DNA from: Petunia secreta
Taxonomy: Eukaryota; Streptophyta; Magnoliopsida; Solanales; Solanaceae
Reading direction: 5' to 3'
Assembly (NCBI GenBank): GCA_029990175.1
Contig: JARKIP010000099.1
Location: 744,001-808,000, forward strand
DNA: 64,000 bases
Shown in pieces: positions 1 through 11,318 of this stretch. Position 1 is the stretch's first letter, and the number at the start of each line of letters is the position of its first letter. The notes under the pieces are model-generated. The model made no database searches. It was not told the origin of the DNA and saw only the letters and a program-made list of their open reading frames with translations. A program made the position numbers and the translations under genes.

Positions 1-1243
1 TAGATCAGCAACATTTCTCCTTCGATTGGCTTTGATAGAAGTGGAGGGTTGGACAAATATTGCTTCAGTTCTTTGAGAGCCTTTTTGCATTCTGGTGTCC
101 AATCAAAACTTTTGTTTTTCCTCAGCACCGAAAAGAACTTGTGACATTGTTCAGATGATCTCGAGATGAACCTGCTGAGATAGGCTACTCGACCAGTCAG
201 CTGCTGAACTTCTTTCACCGTTGTCAGGTCATCGGAATTGCTTTCGATCGCCTTGATTTTGTCTGGATTGGCCTCGATTCCTCTTTGCGATACGATGAAT
301 CGCAAGAACTTGCCAGATCCGACCCCGAACGCGCATTTCTCCGGGTTCAATCTCATGTTGAAGCGCCTTAAAATCGTAAAGTTTCCTCCAGATGACTCAA
401 ATGATTCTTCTTTTCTAAAGACTTAACCAACATATCATCGATATACACCTCCATCATTTTTCCGATCAAATCTTTGAACATGGTGGTAACTAAACGTTGA
501 TAAGTAGCCCCAGCATTCTTAAAGCCGAAGGGCATAACTGTGTAACAATAAGTCCCCGTATCTGTGATGAACGAAGTTTTCTCCCGATCGACTGGGTCCA
601 TCGAAATTTGATTATAACCTGAATAAGCGTCCAAGAAACTCAACATCTCGTGCCTTGCCGTCGAATCAATCAGTCTGTCGATGTGAGGCAGTGGGAACGA
701 ATCTTTTGGGCAAGCTTTGTTGAGGTCGGTATAATCGACGCATACTCTCCACTTGCCGTTTTTCTTCGGTACTACAACGGTATTTGCAAGCCATTCTGGA
801 TACTTAACCTCTTTAATAAACCCATTCGTTAACAATTTTTCTACTTCATCGTTGATTACTTTCCTTCGAAATCCTCCATTCGGCCGCATTTTTTGCTTTA
901 CCGGCCGATGCTTTGGATCGATGTTTAATTTGTGTGTGGCAACCTTTGGATCGATTCCCACCATATCTGCGTGGGACCAAGCAAAACAATCAGAGTTATC
1001 CTTGAGAAAGGATATGATTTTTGCTCTTACTTCGGGATCCAATTCTGCTCCCACATAGACTTTCTGATCAGGCTTATCATCGAATAATATTACTTCTTCC
1101 AATTCTTCTATCGTAGAGTCTCCGGCTTTTTGTTTGTACGGTTCTCTGACACATGATGGAATCGGTGCGAATTCGTCTTCGAATGCGGACTCCGCTAACT
1201 GTGACGGAGCACATGACGGAGTCGCAGTGAAGTCTTCGTCCAC
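1..1243 (-). pseudogene. Reverse transcriptase region of Tat-type pol
   Basis: The minus-strand frame 1243-368 encodes the finger and palm of a Ty3/gypsy reverse transcriptase. It includes the catalytic YIDDML motif near 430 and the MPFGFKNAGATYQ block upstream of it. At about 370 the frame stops. Homology continues in another frame down to position 1 (NPEKCAFGVGSGKF, then a TGRVAYLSRF block leading towards RNase H), so one frameshift breaks the gene. The N-terminal part, 1243-1100, is the linker after the protease. The polymerase would copy the element's RNA into cDNA. This copy cannot make a full product. Confidence 0.9.
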
Positions 1244-1264
1244 GGATTCCGCTAACTATAATTG

Positions 1265-1984
1265 CTATTTTCGTAAGCCATCCTTGACAGCTACTGAGTA
1301 ACATTCTCGAGAAGCCTGATGTTCACCTCTTATTTCACGAATTCCCCATAGGGTAGGGAATTTAACAACTTGATGTAGAGTCGATGGGACCGCTCCCATG
1401 GCGTGGATCCACGGTCGACCCAGTATCACGTTGTACGCCATCTTGCCCTTTATCACTTGAAACGATGTCTCGCTCTCAACGCCTTCCGCATATGTCTTAA
1501 TTATGATTTCTCCCATGGTCACTTCGCTTGAATTATTGAAGCCCGACAATACCGTAGAGCGAGGTACAATCTTATCACTCAATTGCAACTGTTCAACTAC
1601 TCTTGCATGTATTATATTAACCGAACTGCCATCATCGATTAATACCCTCTTTACGTCGGCATCGTCGATCCTCATCGTTACTGCCAATGCATCGTGATGG
1701 GGATGAATCCTTTCATCGAAGTCTAAATCCCCAAACACAATCTCATCGTTCATATCCTCCCGCGTTCGTTTGTCTCGTGTGAATGAGACCTTTGCATATT
1801 TCTTTGTAGTGTAAGTCACTCCACAAACGTCATCTCCTCCGGTAATAACGTTCACCGTTTTCCTAGGAGCAGGAGGTTTTGGCGGCTCATCGTCTTTTTT
1901 CTTATTAAAATTGTTTCGCCCTCTATCAGTCAATAATTCCACCAAGTGCCCCTTCTGTAGCACGCTGGCCACTTCGTATCTCAA
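1265..1984 (-). pseudogene. Retropepsin region of Tat-type gag-pol
   Basis: A 239-codon minus-strand frame holds a retroviral-type aspartic protease. The motif VLIDDGSSVNIIHARVV corresponds to the D-[ST]-G active-site loop, and ILGRPWIHAMGAVPSTLHQ is the flap-side ILGRPW block. The active-site triad reads D-D-G-S, where many relatives have D-E-G-S. The frame overlaps but does not join the reverse transcriptase frame downstream, so the polyprotein is broken at about 1250. The upstream end, around 1984, joins gag through a broken stretch. Confidence 0.82.
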
Positions 1985-3546
1985 CGCCTTACATTCTTCC
2001 GTTGTATGGCCGAAGTCATGATGAAATGCACACCATAGATTTTCATCCCTTGTGTTTGGATTTGTTTTTATGCGACCCGGAAACTTTACGACCTAATCAC
2101 CCATCCCCTTCAAGTGGTTCACCAAATTTGATGTCGATATGCAAAAATTGTACTCCGTCACTTTTGGAGGGAGTGGTCGATCTTTTGGAACTGAAGATGC
2201 GTTCGACTGCCCCCCCTCTTCGGCTAATTCCTCGAGCTACCAGCTTCGTGGTTGTTGCTCCCCATTCGAGGGAAACTGTAGGGCTCCCATCGTTGGTCCC
2301 TGTAGTTTTGCCTGTCGTTCTCGACCCTCCGTGGTGATGATCAATCATACTGATGATTATTTCGGGCTAGCTGTAACTCTTCCTCCTCAGCCCTAATCCT
2401 TGGTTCGCACTCACGATATAGATCGTCGAACATCCATGCATTGATTTCCCTAAGACGGTCCTTCAACTTCCACGCCTCTATTGAATCAGTGCGCAAGTTA
2501 TTAGCAAAAGTCAAACAAGCCCACCTTTCTTTGAGATTTGGGATGTGAATCTTTTCATAATTAAACCGTTTCACAAACTGTTTGATAGTTTCCCCGGGCC
2601 GCTGCCTAACGTTCAATATATCTTCCACCCTTGGCGCTATCTTTTTCGCTCCAGTATGTGATCGAATGAACTTAGCTGCCATATCATCGAATTCAGTATC
2701 TCGTTTTCAGATAGTTGCAAATACCACTTCAGTGCTGCTTCTTTCAACGTTTCACAAAACTTCTTAAGACTAACTGAATTGATCTCTTCCGAAGTCAGGT
2801 CGTTTGCCTGAACTGCAATCGAAAACATGTCAATATGATCCCTTGGATCTGTGGTTCCATCGTATCTCAAACTTTCTGGTAACTTGAAGGTTTTAGGAAT
2901 GGGTAGTGGGCTGCACTTGATGGAAACGGACTTTTTGAAATCGATTTCTTAGCGACTTCGTCTGTTAACTTCGGAACACCCGGCAGTTTCTCCATAAATG
3001 ATTTTATCTCATTGAACTTTTTATCCACTGTGTCATTCAGCAGAGTTTGCATCGTAGCCAACATCCTTACTTCTGTCGTAACAGAGGCTGGAGCTCCCAT
3101 AGCCACGGCGGCCGAACCCGATCCTCTAGATCCGACCCCCGCTGCAAGTCCCCCTGTTACGGCGCCCTGAGGAACCGAAGTCGGAATGCTTGTGGGGGGT
3201 GTGTTCGGGGAGGTGGGCGCTCTGTTTCCGATAGAGCTAGACAGGACCTTCAACTGTTCTTGTATCATTTCGAACTGAGCGTCATGCCTTTTAAAATACG
3301 CCATCAGCGCCGTATTTGTATCTCCTAACTCAGTTTCGACCGCGGGTTCCTTATCGGGTCGTCGTCCTAGGGGCGCGTTCAGCTGTGAGCCAGTAGGAAT
3401 GTCGTCCTGAATCGGATTCTGCTCGTGATTGGTGGACTCATCGACCGCATCAACGTTGGTCGGAACATGAACCCCGTCGTTGGGATTGAGCTGTTTGTTG
3501 ACCGTTCAAAGCGGTGGTGACATCGATGTTACGTTCATCTGCCATT
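1985..3546 (-). pseudogene. Gag of Tat-type element, broken in several frames
   Basis: A start codon at 3546 on the minus strand (MADERNIDV...) lies just inside the primer binding site. The frame stops after about 30 codons, and gag resumes in another frame near 3490. Three overlapping pieces then follow in different frames: 3304-2867, 2870-2637 and 2682-2341. The middle piece has the capsid-like core (YDGTTDPRDHIDMF, then LKWYLQLS), and the next piece has RQRPGETIKQFVKRFN, both usual for plant Ty3/gypsy gag. At least four frameshifts are needed to explain the layout, so the gene is dead. The region 2340-1985 is low-quality, with no clear zinc knuckle left. Confidence 0.85.
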
Positions 3547-3613
3547 TCAAGATAAAAAAAGTGAACGTAAGTAGTATCAAACGACTCAAATTTCAGAATA
3601 AATTGATTGCCTA

Positions 3614-3632
3614 GGCCCCACGGTGGGCGCCA
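3614..3632 (-). other. Primer binding site of the Tat-type element
   Basis: On the minus strand the sequence TGGCGCCCACCGTGGGGCC lies three bases inside the LTR end. This position and sequence are those of a Ty3/gypsy tRNA primer binding site. It fixes both the orientation of the element and the inner LTR boundary. Confidence 0.85.
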
Positions 3633-3635
3633 AAT

Positions 3636-4721
3636 TGTATTTCCTAAAAAATGTATTTCAGGTTTTACAATTAAATTTATATTTAGTTGAGTCTAAGGTG
3701 ACCGTTTATATCTCAATTCGATCGATTGATAAGCGATTTACGTTGACAAGTAGTCGATTTTCAGGGCTTTAATTCGAAGACAATGCAAATATCAGTTTCG
3801 AAGGTACAAACATGCAAACCCGATGTCGCAGCTTTAATGAGCAATTCGAAGGCAATTGTAAACAAGTGAACAAAGGTAATAATGAATCGGCAATTTATGA
3901 TCTTAACCAGATTCGATGACAAACTCAGATAATAATGCGATCGATAGAAATGCACTCAATCAGATTATCACTATGGTCAAAAAGCGATGGTATCAGTTTA
4001 CTTGACGTGTTCGATATTAATAAGCAGGTTAAATAATGGACTAATTGTACAACCAAGGCAACGATAACAAATTAATGAGATCGACAACGATGAATTAATG
4101 TATCAAATAATGGAGATGGCATGTAAGCAATAGAATAAGTAATAATAAATAAATGAATAAAGCGATAAAGCTTATTGTATTGAAAAATCAGAGGTCAGTG
4201 CTTCGATGAAAGAGATGAATCCTCTCCCAAGTCTGAGCCAAGCCACGATCAGCGTTTGATACAATGGTTGCTTTGATAAACAAATAATTTTGATGAATGA
4301 ATAACAATGGTGTACTGAGCAGTAATGTATCTGATGACTACATGAAAGCGTTGTTCTGATGAACGTAAGTCTGCAAATAAAGAAGTGGAGTCCTACTTAT
4401 AACTTGAAATGATAAAGTTCCCAACCCTAGAAGAACTACCACTTTCTCACGTCTCTCTTTAATCACGCAACAGCAGTTGCCCATTTTCACCCACTTCCGC
4501 CGAATCCGCTAGATTTGTTCCGATAAAATTGGGATGAGGACAACCTAAGTTATCCACTGGAACAAACTGTCTTTGAAACGCTCCGACCTCAACACAGCAT
4601 AATCGATCATACTGTCGAGCGAAGCTGCTTTCTCCCGATCATAAATGTCCTCGAAATCAATTAATGCCTTGCCACATATGAATCCGTTCTTTTTGTGATC
4701 GAACAGAAATTGACCAATACA
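3636..4721 (-). repeat. 5' LTR of the Tat-type element (1086 bp)
   Basis: The boundaries come from the perfect terminal inverted pair TGTATT (3636-3641) and AATACA (4716-4721), with the primer binding site next to the 3636 side. The partner LTR lies outside the window, so the outer boundary rests only on the inverted pair and on plausible length. No coding frame is present. Confidence 0.75.
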
Positions 4722-5199
4722 ATTATTAAAGCTTTTTTAAAAATAAAGCAATATGAGACACATTATTCCAACCAAAGTTGCTCCAAGAGAAACACTGCCA
4801 GCCGTTTGGAACAACAAGGACTCTAATAAAATTCTTGTACATGTGGAATAGTTTAAAACTACTTAGGATTTTAAAGGTGGATCCATACCTATGAGACTAA
4901 TGGAATTTTGATATACTACATCTTTGTGTTTGTATGTCAAAACATAAAACATTAACGGGCATCATTACTTTCTGTTCCACACAGACATGGCATGCAAAGT
5001 TTTTAATGGAAATTAAAAACACAAAAACAATTCGTCTCCAGTATGGCACAAATTAGTGCCGATGTCGAACTGGCTTTTTAGCCAATTGTCAGGCGATCCA
5101 AAAATATAAACAACTACTATAGACTACTTCACCCATGAGTACAAACTGAACAATAAAATATTACGAACTAGGAAACAAATAACATGGGCCTGATACCAA
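4722..5199. other. Unassigned AT-rich stretch between two LTRs
   Basis: No gene, exon or repeat recognised. If the LTR at 5200-5567 belongs to a minus-strand copia element, this stretch would be its 5' internal region, cut off by the Tat element, but no gag text can be read in it. Confidence 0.4.
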
Positions 5200-5567
5200 T
5201 GAAGGATTATACACAATCCAAGAACATATAATTCGCCCAGGTTCTAACCGTATTTGTTTCACTAGTCAGGGATGCAATCACATGTTAATAAAACACAAAC
5301 TACATCAAATAAGCCACAGTCTATGGCGTACCTGTTACAGAATTGTTCCAATATTTGTAGAAGATCTCAATCTTCTAGGAAATTTTTCATGACAAGAGAA
5401 GAAGAGAGTTTATTGTGTTTGGTTGCAAGGGAAGAGAGAAAAAGAAACGTCCTTCTTTCTAACTTTTCAGAAAAGAAGCGTAGGAAAACTTATGGGAAGT
5501 TCTGACACTTCAGAACTTTTATTTATTATGAAGAGATACAACTCTTCATCTTATTTTCCAATATACA
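5200..5567 (-). repeat. Probable copia-type LTR (solo or truncated)
   Basis: On the minus strand the segment starts TGTATATTGG and ends CCTTCA. Directly after it comes TTGGTATCAGG, which resembles the initiator-methionine tRNA primer site of copia elements (TTGGTATCAGAGC), with a mismatch near the end. The start is followed by a GAAGAGTTGTATCTCTTCAT hairpin. No internal coding region is recognisable, so it may be a truncated element. Inference from end motifs only. Confidence 0.45.
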
Positions 5568-6428
5568 TGTCTTTTCTCTATTTCTTATTAATATATTATA
5601 AGACATATCACAAATATATATACTTATATATTTGGACATGGATATTGTTTGACCCACATGGGTGCCCCGAATCCAATTTCCAACAATTTAAGATGCCTAC
5701 CGGGTATCAAGCTCCTTAGCTTCAGCACTTCGATGACAGTGGGAATCCTAAACAACTCATGGCATAATTCGTCGAGACGTGCAATAATGCTGAAACTTAT
5801 GGTGATCACCTCGTCAAATAAATTGTCCGATCTCTCAAAGAAAATGCTTTCGATGGGTACATAGATCTTTAGCCCAATTTCATACAGCTGGGAGCAACTT
5901 GAGCAAGAATTTCTCAACCGCTTCTATAGCACAATCGTCGGCATGGTTGAACTTACAAAATCTCACCAATTGAGGATGAACCATTCATTGTTTATCAATC
6001 ACTGGAGGAGCTTGAGTCTGAACTGCAATGACCACCTTAGTGAAACTTATGACATTGAAATGTGCATTCAAGGGATGCATTGGGGTCTCCGATACATCTT
6101 ACAAGGTATAAAGCCTAAAATATTTGAAGATTTGGTCACCTGTGCGCATGATATGGAACTAAGCATGGCTGCAAGTTGAAACGACCTTATAAAGGTGAAA
6201 ATAAGCAAGAAGCCGAGAAAGGGGGAAAATTTGCATCCGAGTTTGAAATCACAGAATCCATGCATATCAACACTCATCCCTTGGAAGTCACCACGAAAGC
6301 GAGTGAGAAAAAAATGGAAAGATAACCTTCATGACAAACAAATCAAGTCGAAATTTGACTTTGAAAGAAATGCAAGAGAAAGTATATCCATTCGCAGATT
6401 CCTATGTTCCTTTTATGTTTGATGAACT

Positions 6429-7609
6429 TATGGGTGTCAAACGGGTAGGGGTCTACCCGTCAAAATCCGGACCCGGACTCATTAAAACTCGACCCCATCC
6501 GGACCCGCAAAAACCCGGACCCGGACCCGTAAACCCCCTAAAATATCCCTACCCGAACGGATTTTTTTTTCCTTAACGGGTATTGGACCCATCAAAATTA
6601 TGGGGTATTACTGGATATACCCGTACCCGTACCCGTTAAAATAAATTGAGTAATAAAACTTGTATGTGGAGAGAAAGGTATACACAAGTTTTTCACTCAT
6701 TGTTTAATTCGTTTTGTGTCCATATGAGTGAAACATGTTCAAGAGAAACAAGTTTATTTATTTAACTAAAAAAGAAACTTGATATTCCATAAAAAATCAA
6801 TAATTTGAATATATATTACTCAAATATGGTATAGAACTTCAACTATTAACTTCGATATATACCTCAGAAAATAAGCTACTTGGAGTCGGGCAAAGTAATT
6901 ATTGGGCGTCTATTATTAGAAAATATAATTATTTAATTCACTACATAAAATATTTTAGTTGTACAAGTTTCAACAGTTGTATCAGAAAGTATATTTAGCC
7001 AAGGAAAAGAAATGATAGGTGATACCCGCCACTCTTTGGGTAATAATGCTTTTGATGTTCTAGTTTGTTTGCAAGACTGGATTAGATCGGAGCGAAGAAA
7101 CCGAGGAATTGAAGACTCACTAGAACAAGATGATAACCTTGAAGAAATTCTGTTAAGTGATCAAGCACCATTAATGGCACCTACACTGGAGCATGAGGGA
7201 AATGACATGAAAGAAATTACACAAAGAAATAGGCATATTTAAATTTGTAATTTGAATTTTCATTATCTAATTTTGATGTTGCACTTTTCAAATTTAGAAG
7301 TTTAATGTTCAAGACTTTAATAGTTCAAGTATCTTAACTAAAGTAAGTCTTTCAGCTTCTCCTATCATTCATCTTTTTTTTTTTTAAGTATTTAAATAAT
7401 ATTATTAAAAAAAAGTTAAAACCCGGACCTAAACCCGATTTTTTAAGACCCGAACCTGTATCCGCTAAGACCCGAACCCGCACGAGTTTTTTTTTCTTTC
7501 CCGAAACCCGGACCCGTTAAGAACCCGTAATTTAAACCCGTACCCGGAACCCACGGGGTTACAATTTTACAACCCGAACCCGGACCCGTATACTCGTTTG
7601 ACACCCATA
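6429..7609 (+). mobile_element. hAT-superfamily transposon, non-autonomous, 1181 bp
   Basis: The element starts TATGGGTGTCAAACGGGT and ends ACTCGTTTGACACCCATA, giving 18 bp terminal inverted repeats with one mismatch. It is flanked by a perfect 8 bp duplication GATGAACT (6421-6428 and 7610-7617). An 8 bp duplication and GGGTGTCAAACG-type ends are hallmarks of plant hAT elements. Both subterminal regions carry many copies of ACCCGGACCCG or its complement (6460-6630 and 7425-7590), likely transposase binding sites. Only a transposase remnant remains inside. Confidence 0.93.
6997..7242 (+). pseudogene. hAT transposase C-terminal dimerisation remnant
   Basis: The short frame includes LGNNAFDVLVCLQDWIRSE, which resembles the C-terminal end of hAT transposases, where the conserved dimerisation block ends in an ALVCTQDWLR-like helix. 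It is followed by an acidic tail (LEQDDNLEEIL). The DDE catalytic parts are absent. The position, in the 3' half of a hAT element and on the same strand, agrees with a deletion derivative of an autonomous hAT. Confidence 0.65.
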
Positions 7610-7840
7610 GATGAACTCCTCAAGTTGAAGATCATTGAACTTGCTGAAATGAAGAGACCCAATGAAGCTACCAAGACTAATGATCAAATTACTGCAAGTT
7701 TCACCAATTGATTGGCCACCCCATCGAAAAGTGCTTCATCTTTAAAGAGAATATCATGGATTTTGCCCGTTGAGGAGATATCTTGTTGGAAGAAGAAGTC
7801 TCCAACAAATAGCAAATGCAAGTGGACGCTCCTTGATGCA

Positions 7841-8064
7841 CGCACATAAACTACAAATTACTACTGGCCGGCAAGAGTATAAATTGTGTACAGTCAAATA
7901 AAAAAAATTAAAAGTCCGCTAGATTGAAAATCTCGAAAGAGACAACCTAGGCAAAAGTTAGGACGAAAAAATTAAGAAAAAAACTCATATGTTTGAACTA
8001 CGTAATGACTTTATCTTCAGCTTAGAAATTTTATTCTCTGTTCAGTCGCATAGCTAAAAAACAT
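7841..8064. other. Spacer, no gene seen
   Basis: AT-rich sequence between the end of the gag remnant and the Mutator-like MITE. No feature recognised. Confidence 0.4.
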
Positions 8065-8445
8065 GGGATACTTACAAAAATACCCACAAAACCTAAAATA
8101 ATTACAACAACTATCCACTATTTTCAAATATTACATGACCTACCCACTAAATTATTTACCAACTCTACCTATCCAGACTTGTATACCATAGTTTATGCAG
8201 TATACCATAAAGGTATATACATATAAGGTATAACAAATGTATATAGTAATAAATGGCCCTCCAAACCTTTATACCATAATTTATGCAGTATTCCTTAAAG
8301 GCATACACCTATAAGGCATAAAAAAGGTATACAATAATAAATGGGTAGGTTGGGTAAATATTTTTAGTTTTATTGGTAGTATAATTTTTAACAGGTATGA
8401 CTTGTAAATATTTTAAATTTCGTGGGTATAAAATGTAAAAATCCC
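8065..8445. mobile_element. Mutator-like MITE, 381 bp
   Basis: The ends are GGGATACTTACA and, on the opposite strand, GGGATTTTTACA. Similarity between the two arms extends inwards for more than 100 bases with mismatches (both contain TACCCAC, then AAATATTTAC-like text). The flanks are AAAAAACAT (8056-8064) and AAAAAACAA (8446-8454), a 9 bp duplication with one mismatch, as expected for Mutator-type transposition. Inside, a segment with ATACCATA and GGTATA-like words is duplicated (about 8177-8260 and 8260-8342). No coding capacity. Confidence 0.7.
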
Positions 8446-10914
8446 AAAAAACAATCATAGTGTTATGTGATATTTTTTTTTAAAAAAAAGAAGCTAAGTT
8501 GATGTGTGCCGGATTGATTTCAAATTTGAGGCGTGCATGGATTAAAATAAGGTGAAGACAATTTGCGTCAAAGTGAAAAATATATTTTATTTCTTCAATA
8601 TTTTACTTTTACTTTAGATTTTTGTACATTGACAAAGAGATGATGATATTGTGTCATTTGCTTGTAAATATACATAGTAGTTTTGCTTACTTATGAGTAA
8701 TTATGGCCAGATTTTATTCATTTTATATTTTCATATGTATTTTTATGAATGAATGAAGTGAAAACGATTTGGACTTATCTGTTTGCAAAATGTACTTAAA
8801 ATTTTGGCTTACATTATGAATAAATGATGACAAATTGTTGTTATCTTGAAATATATAAGCACTTGAAGGTATTTTTTGCGAATGAATAAAATAAGGCAGA
8901 TTTGACATCATTACAAAATAAATATGATTTTTTGCTCATCGTATGAAAAAATGACGTCGGATTGGTATTATGTTATGTCTTGCTTTGATTTTGTATATGA
9001 GCGAAACGATTACGATTTGGTTATTTTTATTCACAAAATAGACATGAAACGCAGACGGATTGACTGCCTTGTATATGAGCGAAACGATGCCGATTTGGCC
9101 TTATTTATTCATAAAATGGACGCGAAACACAACGAGTTGGCATTATTTTCTGCTGTGTAGGAAGCTGTGGTGTTTTTTTTTTTTTAATTTCGGATATAAA
9201 AAGATGCGGTGGCGTTTTTATAATTACAGCTTCAAAAAAAGGTTGGTGACATTTTTATAATTCAGTTTCACTTAATGTAAAAGTGCTTATATTTTCAAGA
9301 CCACAAAAAAACTGCTTATGTTTTCAAGACCAGGTGCATTTATGCTCGAATCTATAATTCACCCCTAATCTTTTGGAGTGCAGGGCCTCGCGCCCCGCGT
9401 CACGGTAAGTTATTTTCGGCCTGATTTTTTTCAATCCAACTCACTTTGGGACTTTTTATATGGGGTTATTATAAAAGCCTCTAGACACGTCCAATAACAT
9501 AATTTTTGACTTGGTAAGAATTAAAAAAATATTAATGAAGCAAGTTTAAACTCAGAATATCCTTGAAGCAATTCCATAAGACGAATTGAAGCGTTTTTCT
9601 CAGCTTTTCTTTTATGGATATTGTAATTCACCAATTTTGTGCTCCTTAGTTCAAGCATGACTAACTAAATACTTATTCTAAGATTTTGATGAAACCTTTT
9701 ATTTGGTGATTTTTTTTGTTGTTATTTTTTATATTCAAGCCATTCTCTATAAGTTTATTTATTCAACACATGTTTGATTAGGACCAGTAGAACGACTATC
9801 AACTAGTTATGCTGATATATTTTATTGTGCTTGGAAAAGATTACAAGATCAGGTAGTTGTTAAATATTGACACTTTCAACCAATATTGATAGGAAGGTAA
9901 ATTATGAGGATTTAAAAGTATACTATGGAAGGAAGAAGGAAATTTTATCGTGATCTTCATGCGTTATTTAATTCATCACCTAGGGTAAAATAAGGAGAAT
10001 GACTTTAAAATATTATCACAATTAATCGGGAGATACTTGCGGTAGTTTAAAATTTCACAAACAATGGAGGGGAAAGCGACCAGATTGGAGAAAACATGTC
10101 AATAATTCATCCTGATAACAGATAAGGGAAAAATATAATCGTAGGCCTTTTACTCATTGAAAACACCCTATCTTCTTTACTTGCTCTTAATAAGTTTTTA
10201 GCTATTTTTATTTAATCATCAGTTTAACCTTAATTTTTTTAAAAAAAATATTTGAATCTAATTTAGTTAGCATATTAAATAATTACTAATATATATATAT
10301 TAAAAGGAGTGTTGTAGCCAACCATGTTTAGCCAAGTGGCAATACGTTAAAAAAAACACACAGACATCTTTGCATAGTCATTTTTTTCATTCAAATTGAA
10401 ATTGTAATAGGCTTTCTTAAAACATTTCTTCTATTTTTCATTAAATTTTTTTTTCTTTTATTTTATTTATATAACATTTTTATAGTAATAATTACTACCT
10501 TCACTGTACAATTTATGTGAGCATATTTTTTTTTAACAACGTTTGGAAAACAATGACAATTTTTTAGGTTTGGAACAATTTAACTTTAAAACCAACAAAC
10601 TACAGTGAAACTTCATTTTTTTTATAGTTTCAATTAATTTTAAATGCATACGTTCCTTAGATTTTAATTTTTTATTGGTGCGGTACATCTAGTTATAGAT
10701 TTATTAATAATGTATTAACTTTTTAATTTTTAATTAATAAAATATGAAAATCTATTAAAATTTTAAATTTAACATGTATTTTTTTCGAACGTTTTGACTA
10801 TAACAACTAAATGAGATTTAAATGTCAAATGATGTCTAACAACACTTTATAATAGTGGCCATAAAAATTCCAGACAATTCCTGTCACTATAGAAAAGTTT
10901 GACTATATAACATA
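8446..10914. other. AT-rich intergenic region
   Basis: No gene recognised over about 2.5 kb. A degenerate tandem repeat of about 78 bp lies at 8993-9150 (both units open GTATATGAGCGAAACGAT). Short open frames here are explained by that repeat. A direct repeat of TATTTTCAAGACCA-like text lies near 9290-9335. A small GC-rich patch at 9383-9405 is of unknown meaning. Confidence 0.45.
8993..9150 (+). repeat. Two-copy degenerate tandem repeat, period about 78 bp
   Basis: The units start at 8993 and 9071, each with GTATATGAGCGAAACGAT, then a CGATTTGG word, then TTCA(C/T)AAAAT(A/G)GAC. A fainter third copy lies upstream from about 8930. The array is too diverged to be a recent expansion. Confidence 0.6.
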
Positions 10915-11133
10915 TTAGTAAATGTTATGACATGTCTAAGATCATAAAATTTCTTACTTGGGTTCAAACCCTTTTGCCAACAGCCTTCTCAGTTTGAGCA
11001 TGTCGTACAGGGCTTGTCTAGTGCGGTTTACCTTTCCTGTGTGATTTGCAGGCTATTGCATCAGAAGCGGAGTTTACCTAGAGCGTACCCAAAGGATAGC
11101 GGCTGCGGGTTCCCGTCTCACTAAAAAAAAAAA
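10915..11133 (+). mobile_element. SINE, Solanaceae type, with A tail
   Basis: GGGTTCAAACCC at 10968 fits a polymerase III B box (GGTTCRANYCC). The body then has a TTTACCTTTCCTGTGTG block, CTATTGCAT, and ends with AGCGGCTGCGGGTTCC followed by an A run at about 11124. The order and words are familiar from abundant tRNA-derived SINEs of Solanaceae. The 5' boundary is uncertain, so the start given is approximate, and no clear target duplication was found. Confidence 0.65.
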
Positions 11134-11318
11134 GTTCTTATTTTCTATCATAAATTGAGACCGAGGGAGTAATGTGGTTTCATCAAATTTCTACCAAATT
11201 AAAAAAAAATGTTGACCCACACCTAGCATTTGAAAGAGTACAAACTTCAAGTGTATCACAGTCCTACCTAATTCCTAAATATAAGAATCGAATTACACTT
11301 TGTAGAAAGAAAACCAAA

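Larger units (their letters stand above)
1..4721 (-). mobile_element. Ty3/gypsy LTR retrotransposon, Tat lineage, 5' half on minus strand
   Basis: Read on the minus strand the order is LTR, primer binding site, gag, protease, reverse transcriptase. The rest lies left of the window. The LTR ends are TGTATT and AATACA, a perfect 6 bp inverted pair. The primer binding site directly inside the LTR reads TGGCGCCCACCGTGGGGCC. The reverse transcriptase text (for example RVCVDYTDLNKACPKDSFPL) is typical of the Tat/Ogre/Retand branch of Ty3/gypsy. Several frame breaks show that the copy is inactive. The outer flank at 4722-4726 is ATTAT, which should recur at the far end if the element is complete. 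Confidence 0.9.
5636..7840 (+). pseudogene. Ty3/gypsy gag pseudogene split by a hAT element
   Basis: From 5636 the plus strand reads as a plant Ty3/gypsy gag. A FQQFKMPTGYQAP block lies near 5690, then a capsid core with FVETCNNA near 5780, WEQLEQEFLNRFYST near 5890, and IEMCIQGMHWGLRYILQGIK near 6060-6110. The reading frame has several in-frame stops and at least one extra base (near 5650). The text stops at 6428 and resumes at 7610 in register: the DELLKL segment spans the junction once the inserted hAT element and one copy of the 8 bp duplication are removed. Homology fades near 7840. No protease or reverse transcriptase follows. Confidence 0.82.

Noticed and set aside
4722..5199. Possible copia internal coding sequence before the LTR at 5200
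   Set aside because: No gag or pol text could be read in any frame.
5624..5917. 97-codon minus-strand frame
   Set aside because: Antisense shadow of the plus-strand gag pseudogene, which gives recognisable gag text over the same bases.
9383..9405. GC-rich GCGCCCCGCGTCACGG patch as promoter or splice site
   Set aside because: Isolated; no exon or TATA context nearby supports a gene.
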